This document shows, piece after piece, positions 43,351-51,196 of a DNA stretch of 64,000 nt (the stretch's first letter is position 1; each line of letters begins with the position of its first letter). The position numbers and the translations under genes were made by a program. The notes below the pieces were generated by a model that saw nothing but the letters and a program-made list of their open reading frames with translations, was not told where the DNA came from and did not search any database. Origin of the DNA: Nonomuraea dietziae (GTDB lineage: Bacteria; Actinomycetota; Actinomycetes; Streptosporangiales; Streptosporangiaceae); assembly GCF_014195505.1 (NCBI RefSeq), contig NZ_JACIBV010000001.1:6944001-7008000 (forward strand), read 5' to 3'.

Positions 43351-45999
43351 TTGATCCGCTGGCGTGATCCACGGGCGCCGCTCGCCGTCGCAGCCGCGAC
43401 AGGCGTGGCGGGGCTCGCCGCTGCGCTCCTCGCGGGCGCGCCGGCCCTGGCGACCGGAGCGGTCGCGGGCGGGATCGCCGCGCTGCTTGCCGCGCTCTCG
43501 CTCCTGCTCGCCTCGGTCAGGACGGCGCCCGCGCACCGGCCGGCCGCGCGCTGGCTCGGCTCGGGCGCGGTCGTCTGGCTCCTCGGCGTGGTGCTGCGTC
43601 CCGTCGCCGAGGGCTCCAGCCTGGTGGTCAACTTCGCCGACCTGCTCGTGCTCGTGTCGATCGTGCTGCTGGCCGGCGGATGCGTGCTGGCGGCGGGCAG
43701 GCCCCTGCACGCCCGCGCCGTGCTGCGCCATCTCACCGACGCCTACCTGTGCGCCGCCGCCCTGTTCCTGATCAGCTGGGTGGTCGCGCTCAGACCGCTC
43801 TACGCCGACGTCGGCGACTCGTCGACCTTCATGATCGTGCTGTTGCCCGCGCTGGTCAGCCTCATGGTGACCTGCGCGGTCGGCCCCGTGGTCATCACGG
43901 CCAGATCGCCGATCCGGCCGCTTGGCCTGGCCGGCTTCGCCGTCCTGGCCGCCGCCTCGACGGGCGAGCTGGCCGCGGCGGTGGCGAGGCTCGGCGGCGT
44001 CGATCCGCCGAGGTGGAGCCTGCTGCTGGCGCCCGTCGCCTTCCTCCTGCTCGCCGCCCTGCCCTGGAGCGGCAGGACGAGCAGGGTCGTCCACGCGAGC
44101 CCCGAGGAGTCCAGGCCGCGCGCGGGCCACGTGACCGCCACCCTGATCTCCGCGGTGCCGCTCGTCCTGGTGGTGATCGCCGCCGGCGCGCTGGTCGTCA
44201 ACCTGCACGGCAGGCCGGTGACGGGCGTCGCGCTGGTCGCCGCCTCCGTGGTGGTCATCCTGGTCATCCGCGTGTTCGTGCTGATCACCGCCAACGCCCG
44301 CATGCGCCACCTGGTGTCACTGGGCGACCGCCAGCTGAGAGAGCTGGCCGAGAGCACGGGCGACGTGGTCCTGCTGTGCGACTACGAGGGCGTGGTCCAC
44401 GAGATCGGCAGCGGGGTGGAGGTGACCTACGGCTACCACCCCGACGAGCTGGTCGGCGGCTCGATCTTCGACTACATCCACCCCGAGGACGTGCCGGGCA
44501 TCCAGCTCGCGCTGCGCCAGATGGGCCTCGACGAGGACCCCGTCGCGCCCGGCGCCTGCCTGATCGCCTGCAGGGTCAGGGCCGCCGACGGCACCTGGCG
44601 GCCGACCGAGTCGGTGGCCACCCGCCACGTCCGCGGCGAGGAACTGCTGCTCGTCACCACGCGCGACATCAGCGACCAGGAGGCGCTGCGCAACCAGGTC
44701 GCGCACCTGACCTTCCACGACGGCGTCACCGGGCTGCCCAACCGCTCCTACTTCGAGGAGCGCACCCGCGAGGTGCTCGAGGGCAGGCTGTCCGGGCGCA
44801 CCGCGGTCATCTTCCTGGACCTCGACGGTTTCACCTCGGTCAACGACTCGGTGGGCCACGCCAGCGGCGACTACCTCCTCGGGCAGGCCGCCAGGCGGCT
44901 TCGCGGGGCCGTACGGCCCGACGACACGCTGGCGCGCTGGGGCGGCGACGAGTTCGCCGTGCTGGTGGAGACAGGGCCGGAGGCCGCCCAGGTGGCGGTC
45001 GACGTCGCCGAGCGGCTGGTGCGGGCGGTCTCGCAGGAGCCGTTCAGGGTGGCCGACCGCGACGTGGCGCTGACGGCCAGCGTGGGCGTGGCCTTCGCCG
45101 AGGACGGCGTCCCCGCCGGCGACCTGATCCGCAACGCCGACGTGGCGATGGCCAGGGCCAAGGAGCTCGGCGGCCGCAGGGTCGAGGTGTTCGCCGCGCA
45201 CATGCACGCCGACGTGGTGCGCAGGCTGGAGCTGGCCGCCGACCTGCAGCGGGCGCTCATGGAGAACCAGTTTGCCATCGAGTACCAGCCCGTCGTCGAC
45301 CTGGCCACCTCGCGGGTGACCGCGGTCGAGGCGCTGGTGCGGTGGTGGCGCGGCTCGGTGTTCGTGCCGCCTGAGCAGTTCCTCGGCCCCGCCGAGGACA
45401 CCGGGCTGATCGTGCCGCTGAGCGAGTGGATCCTGCGCGAGGCCTGCCGCGAGGTGGCCGCATGGCGCGCCTCCTCCTGGGACATCGGGCTCTCGCTCAA
45501 CCTGTCGGCCAGGCAGATCACCGCGCCCAGGTTCGTCGAGACGGTCGCCGAGGCGCTGGAGGAGAGCGGCCTTCCCGCCTCGGCGCTCACCCTCGAGGTG
45601 ATCGAGGAGATGCTGGTCGAGGACGCCGAGGAGACGATCAGCAGGCTGTCGGAGCTGCGCTCCCTCGGCGTACGGCTGGCCATCGACGACTTCGGCACCG
45701 GCTACGCCTCGCTGGCGTTCCTCCGGCAGCTCCCCGTGGACATGATCAAGATAGATCCGTCGTTCGTCTCAGGGCTCGGACGCGACGAGACGCTCACGCT
45801 GCTCACCCGCACCATCGTGCGGCTCGGCGGCGATCTCGGGCTGATCGTGGTGGCCGAGGGCATCGAGCGGCCCGAGCAGCTCGAGCTGCTGAGAGAGATG
45901 GGCTGCACCCGAGGTCAGGGCTACCTGGTGGCCAGGCCGATGGCGGCGCGCGGGGTCGACTCCCTCATGCGGACCAACCTGACCAGTCTCGGATCGTGA
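43351..45999 (+). CDS. Membrane PAS-GGDEF-EAL protein (cyclic di-GMP turnover)
   Basis: The protein has 882 residues. About nine hydrophobic helices span residues 10-310. A PAS domain (about 331-395) with a following PAC stretch leads to a GGDEF domain (about 455-615, site G531GDEF intact) and an EAL domain (about 635-870, with E660AL, NLSARQI, EVIEE and DDFGTGYASLAFLRQLP). Both enzymatic sites look intact. TTG 43351 is the only upstream start in frame, since a stop lies at 43324-43326; a later GTG is possible but would trim the first helix. It is a second hybrid c-di-GMP protein in the window, about 18 kb from the other. Confidence 0.92.
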   Translation: MIRWRDPRAPLAVAAATGVAGLAAALLAGAPALATGAVAGGIAALLAALSLLLASVRTAPAHRPAARWLGSGAVVWLLGVVLRPVAEGSSLVVNFADLLVLVSIVLLAGGCVLAAGRPLHARAVLRHLTDAYLCAAALFLISWVVALRPLYADVGDSSTFMIVLLPALVSLMVTCAVGPVVITARSPIRPLGLAGFAVLAAASTGELAAAVARLGGVDPPRWSLLLAPVAFLLLAALPWSGRTSRVVHASPEESRPRAGHVTATLISAVPLVLVVIAAGALVVNLHGRPVTGVALVAASVVVILVIRVFVLITANARMRHLVSLGDRQLRELAESTGDVVLLCDYEGVVHEIGSGVEVTYGYHPDELVGGSIFDYIHPEDVPGIQLALRQMGLDEDPVAPGACLIACRVRAADGTWRPTESVATRHVRGEELLLVTTRDISDQEALRNQVAHLTFHDGVTGLPNRSYFEERTREVLEGRLSGRTAVIFLDLDGFTSVNDSVGHASGDYLLGQAARRLRGAVRPDDTLARWGGDEFAVLVETGPEAAQVAVDVAERLVRAVSQEPFRVADRDVALTASVGVAFAEDGVPAGDLIRNADVAMARAKELGGRRVEVFAAHMHADVVRRLELAADLQRALMENQFAIEYQPVVDLATSRVTAVEALVRWWRGSVFVPPEQFLGPAEDTGLIVPLSEWILREACREVAAWRASSWDIGLSLNLSARQITAPRFVETVAEALEESGLPASALTLEVIEEMLVEDAEETISRLSELRSLGVRLAIDDFGTGYASLAFLRQLPVDMIKIDPSFVSGLGRDETLTLLTRTIVRLGGDLGLIVVAEGIERPEQLELLREMGCTRGQGYLVARPMAARGVDSLMRTNLTSLGS

Positions 46000-46017
46000 G
46001 ACTCGCGTTTCACCAGG

Positions 46018-46048
46018 TTGACATGCACTGCCCGGGAGCGGCTATGGT
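46018..46048 (+). promoter_or_regulatory. Promoter of the ilv leader and ilvBNC
   Basis: TTGACA (46018-46023) and TATGGT (46043-46048) are separated by 19 bp. The -10 ends 7 nt before the leader peptide ATG, so transcription should start at or next to that A. The spacer is slightly long, which is common for regulated actinomycete promoters. Confidence 0.7.
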
Positions 46049-46055
46049 GGACCCC

Positions 46056-46106
46056 ATGCTTCGCAGTGAGATTCTCGTAGTACTTCGCCGGCGCGCAGGC
46101 CGTTAA
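46056..46106 (+). CDS. ilv leader peptide (16 residues)
   Basis: The reading frame encodes MLRSEILVVLRRRAGR and a TAA. Six of the 16 residues are Leu, Ile or Val, with the run ILVVL at positions 6-10. It lies between the promoter and a transcription terminator upstream of ilvB, exactly the layout of ribosome-mediated attenuation. The ATG is at the predicted transcription start, so the leader itself would be translated as a leaderless message. Such ilv leader peptides are known from Corynebacterium and were predicted across actinobacteria. Confidence 0.88.
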   Translation: MLRSEILVVLRRRAGR

Positions 46107-46171
46107 GCGAAGCACTTCGACCTGCGCGCCGCCCCGAGTCCCACAGATCCGTGGGAGAGGGGCATTTTTTA
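46090..46171 (+). promoter_or_regulatory. Attenuator RNA of ilvBNC (pause stem plus intrinsic terminator)
   Basis: Stem 1 pairs GGCGCGCAGG (46090-46099) with CCTGCGCGCC (46121-46130). The terminator pairs GCCCC...TCCCAC (46131-46144) with GTGGGA...GGGGC (46151-46163) and is followed by six T residues (46165-46170), a rare true U tract for this genome. A ribosome stalled on the ILVVL codons (46071-46085) would mask the left arm of stem 1. An alternative 8-bp pairing, TGCTTCGC (46057-46064) with GCGAAGCA (46107-46114), may compete. The exact antiterminator needs folding. Confidence 0.8.
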
Positions 46172-46207
46172 TGTCCTCAGTGCTCAAAGCCACGCAAGGA
46201 ACGAGCG

Positions 46208-47944
46208 ATGACCGAACGGATGACAGGTGCACAGGCCCTCGTGAGGGCACTGGAGCACGTCGGAGTCGACACCGTGTTCGGGATCCCTGGCGGCGCCATC
46301 CTTCCCGCCTACGATCCCCTCTACGACTCGACCAAGGTTCGTCACGTGCTTGTACGGCACGAGCAGGGTGCCGGTCACGCCGCTGAGGGATACGCCCAGG
46401 CGACGGGCAAGGTCGGGGTGTGCATGGCGACCAGCGGCCCTGGCGCGACGAACCTGGTGACCCCCATCGCCGACGCCTACATGGACTCTGTGCCGATCGT
46501 GGCGATCACCGGGCAGGTGACGAGCAGCCTGATCGGCACGGACGCCTTCCAGGAGGCCGACATCTCCGGCATCACCATGCCGATCACCAAGCACAGCTTC
46601 CTGGTCACCGACGCCGCCGAGATCCCCCGCACGATCGCCGAGGCCTTCCACATCGCCTCCACCGGCCGTCCAGGCCCCGTTCTGGTCGACATCTCCAAGG
46701 ACGCGCTGCAGGCCGACACCACCTTTGTCTGGCCGCCTGTCATGCAGCTGCCCGGCTACCGCCCCGTCACCAGGCCGCACTCCAAGCAGATCCGCGAGGC
46801 GGCCAAGCTCATCGTCGAGTCGAAGCGGCCCGTCCTCTACGTCGGCGGCGGTGTCCACAAGTCGGGCGCGTCGGGTGAGCTGATGAGGCTGGCCGAGCTG
46901 ACCGGCATCCCCGTCGTCACCACGCTGATGGCCCGCGGCACCTTCCCCGACAGCCACCCCCAGCACATGGGCATGCCCGGCATGCACGGCAGCGTCTCGG
47001 CGGTCGGCGCGCTCCAGCAGGCCGACCTGATCATCGGGCTGGGCGTGCGGTTCGACGACAGGGTCACCGGCCAGCTGGCCAGCTTCGCCCCCTACGCCAA
47101 GATCGTCCACGCGGACATCGACCCCGCCGAGATCTCCAAGAACCGCCACGCGGACGTGCCGATCGTCGGCGACTGCCGCGAGGTCATCGCCGAGATGATC
47201 AACGCGGTCGAGGCCGAGCCCCGCAAGGGCGAGTACACCGACTGGTGGAAGACGCTCAACGGCTACAAGGAGACCTACCCGCTCGGCTACGAGGAGTTCT
47301 CCGACGGCTCGCTGGCCCCGCAGTACGTCATGGAGCGGCTGAGCGCCATCGCGGGACCCGACACCTACTTCGTCGCGGGCGTCGGCCAGCACCAGATGTG
47401 GGCCGCGCAGTTCATCGACTACGAGAACCCCGGCACGTTCATCAACTCGGGCGGTCTCGGCACGATGGGCTTCGCCGTCCCCGCCGCGATGGGCGCCAAG
47501 ATGGGCCGCCCCGACGCCACGGTGTGGGCGATCGACGGCGACGGCTGCTTCCAGATGACCAACCAGGAGCTGGCCACCTGCGCGATCGAGGGCGTGCCCG
47601 TCAAGATCGCGATCATCAACAACGGCAACCTCGGCATGGTCAGGCAGTGGCAGACGCTCTTCTACGACCAGCGCTACTCCAACACCAACCTGCAGGCGAA
47701 ACTCAGGATCCCCGACTTCGTCAAGCTGGCCGAGGCCTATGGTTGTGCGGGCCTGCGCTGCGAGCGGCCCGAGGACGTCGACGCGGTCATCAAGGAGGCC
47801 ATGGAGATCAACGACCGTCCCGTGGTCGTCGACTTCGTGGTCCACCAGGACGCCATGGTGTGGCCGATGGTCGCCGCGGGGACCAGCAACGACGACATCA
47901 AGATCGCCCGGGACATGGCGCCGAAGTGGGAGAGCGAAGAATGA
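46208..47944 (+). CDS. ilvB: Acetolactate synthase large subunit
   Basis: This 578-residue ThDP- and FAD-dependent enzyme makes acetolactate and acetohydroxybutyrate, the first common step of Val, Leu and Ile synthesis. The catalytic Glu is in RHEQGAGHAAEGYA. The ThDP motif runs from GDGCFQMTNQEL to NNGNLGMVRQW. ATG 46208 follows an AAGGAA site. The operon is governed by the leader peptide and attenuator upstream. The stop overlaps ilvN. Confidence 0.97.
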   Translation: MTERMTGAQALVRALEHVGVDTVFGIPGGAILPAYDPLYDSTKVRHVLVRHEQGAGHAAEGYAQATGKVGVCMATSGPGATNLVTPIADAYMDSVPIVAITGQVTSSLIGTDAFQEADISGITMPITKHSFLVTDAAEIPRTIAEAFHIASTGRPGPVLVDISKDALQADTTFVWPPVMQLPGYRPVTRPHSKQIREAAKLIVESKRPVLYVGGGVHKSGASGELMRLAELTGIPVVTTLMARGTFPDSHPQHMGMPGMHGSVSAVGALQQADLIIGLGVRFDDRVTGQLASFAPYAKIVHADIDPAEISKNRHADVPIVGDCREVIAEMINAVEAEPRKGEYTDWWKTLNGYKETYPLGYEEFSDGSLAPQYVMERLSAIAGPDTYFVAGVGQHQMWAAQFIDYENPGTFINSGGLGTMGFAVPAAMGAKMGRPDATVWAIDGDGCFQMTNQELATCAIEGVPVKIAIINNGNLGMVRQWQTLFYDQRYSNTNLQAKLRIPDFVKLAEAYGCAGLRCERPEDVDAVIKEAMEINDRPVVVDFVVHQDAMVWPMVAAGTSNDDIKIARDMAPKWESEE

Positions 47945-48465
47945 GCAAGCACACTCTGTCGGTGCTCGTGGAGAACAAGCCGGGTGTCCTCGCCCGGGTC
48001 TCCTCGCTGTTCAGCCGGCGCGGGTTCAACATCGACTCGCTGGCGGTCGGGCCGACCGAGCACGCCGACATCTCCCGCATGACCATCGTCGTCAGCGTCG
48101 AGGAGCTCCCGCTCGAGCAGGTCACCAAGCAGCTCAACAAGCTGGTGAACGTCCTGAAGATCGTCGAGCTCGACACCTCGCAGTCGGTGCAGCGCGAGCT
48201 GATGCTGATCAAGGTGAAGGCCGACGCCGACAGCCGCTCGCACGTCCTCGAACTGGTCCAGCTCTTCAGGGCCCGCTGCGTGGACGTGGCGTCCGACGCG
48301 GTGACCATCGAGGTCACCGGCACGCCGGACAAGCTCGAGGCCTTCATCAAGGTGCTGGAGCCTTTCGGCATCAAGGAGCTCGTCCAGTCGGGCATGGTGG
48401 CCATCGGCCGCGGAGCCCGTTCCATTACCGACCGGTCCCTCAGGGCACTGGACCGTACCGCCTGA
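47941..48465 (+). CDS. ilvN: Acetolactate synthase small (regulatory) subunit
   Basis: The protein has 174 residues. An N-terminal ACT domain (about 4-76, HTLSVLVENKPGVLARVSSLF) binds valine for feedback control, and the C-terminal ALS_ss_C domain (about 85-160) completes the family layout. ATG overlaps the ilvB stop (ATGA), which ensures coupled synthesis of the two subunits. Confidence 0.96.
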   Translation: MSKHTLSVLVENKPGVLARVSSLFSRRGFNIDSLAVGPTEHADISRMTIVVSVEELPLEQVTKQLNKLVNVLKIVELDTSQSVQRELMLIKVKADADSRSHVLELVQLFRARCVDVASDAVTIEVTGTPDKLEAFIKVLEPFGIKELVQSGMVAIGRGARSITDRSLRALDRTA

Positions 48466-48478
48466 AAGGTTTATGTAA

Positions 48479-49477
48479 GTGACCGAGATCTTCTACGACG
48501 ACCACGCCGACCTGTCGATCATCCAGGGGCGGGTCGTGGCCGTCATCGGGTACGGCAGCCAGGGCCACGCCCACGCTCTGTCCCTGCGCGACTCCGGTGT
48601 GGACGTCCGCGTGGGCCTGCCCGAGACCTCCAAGAGCCGTGAGCTGGCCGAGGCCGAGGGCCTGCGTGTCGTCACCCCCGCCGAGGCCGCCGCCGAGGCC
48701 GACCTGATCATGATCCTCGCGCCCGACCACCTCCAGCGCGGCATCTACGAGAAGGACATCCAGCCGAACCTGCAGGAGGGCGACGCGCTCTTCTTCGGCC
48801 ACGGCCTCAACATCCGCTACGGCCTCATCGAGGCGCCCGAGGGCGTCGACGTCGCCATGGTCGCCCCCAAGGGCCCCGGCCACCTGGTCCGCCGCCAGTA
48901 CCAGGCGGGTCGCGGCGTGCCGTGCCTCATCGCGGTCGAGAAGGACGCCTCGGGCACGGCCCAGGACCTGGCCCTGTCCTACGCCAAGGGCATCGGCGGC
49001 ACCCGCGCGGGCGCGCTGAAGACCACCTTCACCGAGGAGACCGAGACCGACCTGTTCGGTGAGCAGGCGGTCCTCTGCGGTGGCGTGTCCGAGCTGATCA
49101 AGGCCGGTTTCGAGACGCTGATCGAGGCCGGTTACCAGCCCGAGGTCGCCTACTTCGAGTGCCTGCACGAGATGAAGCTGATCGTCGACCTCATGTACGA
49201 GGGCGGCGTCTCCAAGATGTACTGGTCGGTGTCCGACACCGCCGAGTACGGCGGCTACACCCGCGGCCCGCGCGTCGTCACCGAGGAGACGAAGAAGGAG
49301 ATGAAGCGCATCCTGGCCGAGATCCAGGACGGCACCTTCGCTCGCCAGCTGGTCGAGGAGTTCGAGGGCGGGCAGAAGGAGTTCACCCGCTACCGCGAGG
49401 AGCTGGCCGAGCACCCGATCGAGAAGACCGGCGCCAAGCTGCGCCCGATGATGAGCTGGCTCAAGGCCGAGGGCTGA
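48479..49477 (+). CDS. ilvC: Ketol-acid reductoisomerase
   Basis: This 332-residue class I enzyme catalyses the NADPH- and Mg-dependent isomeroreduction that follows acetolactate synthase. The Rossmann motif is GYGSQGHAHALSLRDSG; the metal site glutamates lie in ETETDLFGEQAVLCGG and FECLHEMKLIVDL. The start is GTG at 48479, 13 bp after ilvN. A terminator follows, closing the ilvBNC operon. Confidence 0.97.
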   Translation: MTEIFYDDHADLSIIQGRVVAVIGYGSQGHAHALSLRDSGVDVRVGLPETSKSRELAEAEGLRVVTPAEAAAEADLIMILAPDHLQRGIYEKDIQPNLQEGDALFFGHGLNIRYGLIEAPEGVDVAMVAPKGPGHLVRRQYQAGRGVPCLIAVEKDASGTAQDLALSYAKGIGGTRAGALKTTFTEETETDLFGEQAVLCGGVSELIKAGFETLIEAGYQPEVAYFECLHEMKLIVDLMYEGGVSKMYWSVSDTAEYGGYTRGPRVVTEETKKEMKRILAEIQDGTFARQLVEEFEGGQKEFTRYREELAEHPIEKTGAKLRPMMSWLKAEG

Positions 49478-49484
49478 TCCCTCA

Positions 49485-49511
49485 GGGGCGCCCCGCGGTC
49501 CGGGGCGCCCC
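49485..49511. terminator. Terminator after ilvC
   Basis: Two copies of the self-complementary GGGGCGCCCC (49485-49494 and 49502-49511) flank 7 nt and form a stem 7 bp after the ilvC stop. The MFS gene converges from the right, so the element may serve both. Confidence 0.75.
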
Positions 49512-49535
49512 GCCTTGTTCCTCCGGCCCGCGTGG

Positions 49536-51062
49536 TCACCGGGCCGCGTCCACCAGCTGCGCGCCGCTCTCCGTCCTCCCGCCCGTACGGCACGCCGCCC
49601 CGCCCGCCTGCGCGGCCACCGGCGCGCCCCCGTCCAGGGGACGCTCCTCGGGGGCGCGTGGCCGCTCGCCGTCACGGACGGCGTCCCCCGTCCGCGCCAG
49701 CCGCCAGACCAGCACCGAGGCCGCCAGCGCCGCGATCACCAGCACCGCGAGCCCGGCCCGCGCCGCGCCCGTCCAGTCGGCGGCGTCGAGCACGCCGAAG
49801 ACGACGGGCCCGACGACCGTGACGCCCAGCACGCCGCCGACCTCCTGCACCGTGCCGAGCACGCCCGCCGCCGCGCCCGCGTGCGCCTGCCGTACGGAGG
49901 CGAGGACCATGGACAGCAGCGGCGACATCACCAGCCCCATCCCGGCCCCCGCCAGGAGCAGCCCGGGAACCAGGGCGCCCGGCGCGCCGCCCACCGCCAT
50001 GAAGGTCCACAGCAGCCCGGCGGCCAGCGCCAGCGAGCCCGCGAAGGGGAGCCGCCCGCCCAGGCGTTCGCCGGCGGCGCGCCGAGCGCCGAAAGAGGCG
50101 GCCAGGAAGCCGGCGTTGACGGCCGTGAACACCGCGCCCGAGGCGAGCGGGCCGAGCCCGCGCCCGTCCTGGAGGTAGAGGGCCAGCACGAACGACAGCC
50201 CCGACGAGCCGCCGAACAGCAGCGCCACGGCGGCGAGGCCGGTCACGAACCTGCGCTGGCGGAAGACGCCCAGGTCGAGAAGGGGCTCCTCCAGCCGCCG
50301 CTGCCTGGCGACGAAGGCGGTCACGAGCGGGACCGAGGCCGCCAGCGACGCCCACGCCCATGCGGGCCAGCCCGCCTGCCTGCCGTGGGCGAGAGGGAAG
50401 ACGACCGCCACGAGGGCGGCGGCGAGAAGGGCGGCGCTCAGGACGTCGAGCCTGCCCGCGGAACGCCCGCCGGGGCCGGCGGTCCTTCCCGCGTCGGGGA
50501 CGAGGCGGTGGACGAAGGCCAGGGCGAGCAGGCCGACCGGGACGTTGATGAGGAAGCAGGCGCGCCATCCGAGGCCCGCGAGATCGAGCGCGACCACGGC
50601 GCCGCCGATCGCCTGGCCGCCGACGCCCGCGAGGCCGACCGCCGTGCCGTACCAGCCGAAGGCCCTGGCCCGCTCGGGGCCTGAGTAGATAGCCGTGAGC
50701 AGCGTCAGCACCTGCGGCGCCATGAGCGCCGCCGCGCAGCCCTGCAGCACGCGCGCCGAGACCAGGAACACGGGGTCCGGCGCCAGGCCGCAGGCCGCGG
50801 ACGCCAGCGTGAACAGGGTGAGGCCGATGACGAAGATCCTGCGAGGACCGTGGATGTCGCCGAGCCTTCCCGCGACGATGACGCCCGCCGCGTAGGCCAG
50901 GCCGTAGCCCGCGATCACCAGCTGGGTCGCCGACTCTCCCGCGCCCAGGTCGGCCCTGATGGCGGGCAGGGCGACGTTGGCGACGAAGAAGTCGAGCGTG
51001 GTGACGAACGCGGCGACGAGCAGGACGGGCAGCGCCCAGCGGCTTGTGGAGGCAGTGGTCAT
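49536..51062 (-). CDS. DHA2-type MFS exporter (EmrB/QacA-like)
   Basis: The protein has 508 residues and about 14 helices. The signature AAFVTTLDFFVANVALPAIRADLG opens the protein and GRLGDIHGPRRIFVIGL follows helix 2; both mark 14-helix drug/proton antiporters. The start MTTASTSRW (51062) has a G-rich site upstream; an ATG six codons earlier is possible. It is divergent from an AfsR-type regulator 134 bp away, which is its likely controller. The substrate is unknown. Confidence 0.9.
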   Translation of the reverse strand: MTTASTSRWALPVLLVAAFVTTLDFFVANVALPAIRADLGAGESATQLVIAGYGLAYAAGVIVAGRLGDIHGPRRIFVIGLTLFTLASAACGLAPDPVFLVSARVLQGCAAALMAPQVLTLLTAIYSGPERARAFGWYGTAVGLAGVGGQAIGGAVVALDLAGLGWRACFLINVPVGLLALAFVHRLVPDAGRTAGPGGRSAGRLDVLSAALLAAALVAVVFPLAHGRQAGWPAWAWASLAASVPLVTAFVARQRRLEEPLLDLGVFRQRRFVTGLAAVALLFGGSSGLSFVLALYLQDGRGLGPLASGAVFTAVNAGFLAASFGARRAAGERLGGRLPFAGSLALAAGLLWTFMAVGGAPGALVPGLLLAGAGMGLVMSPLLSMVLASVRQAHAGAAAGVLGTVQEVGGVLGVTVVGPVVFGVLDAADWTGAARAGLAVLVIAALAASVLVWRLARTGDAVRDGERPRAPEERPLDGGAPVAAQAGGAACRTGGRTESGAQLVDAAR

Positions 51063-51196
51063 GACCGCGCCCCCGACCATGACCCGCCGGTGTTCTTACT
51101 CATGGGCAGCACTCTGCTGGCGGGTGGTTATGGATGGATTTGGGAGCGCTTACGGTGGCAGCGAAATTGTCGGAGGCCTTTGTTAGCTTGAGCGAC

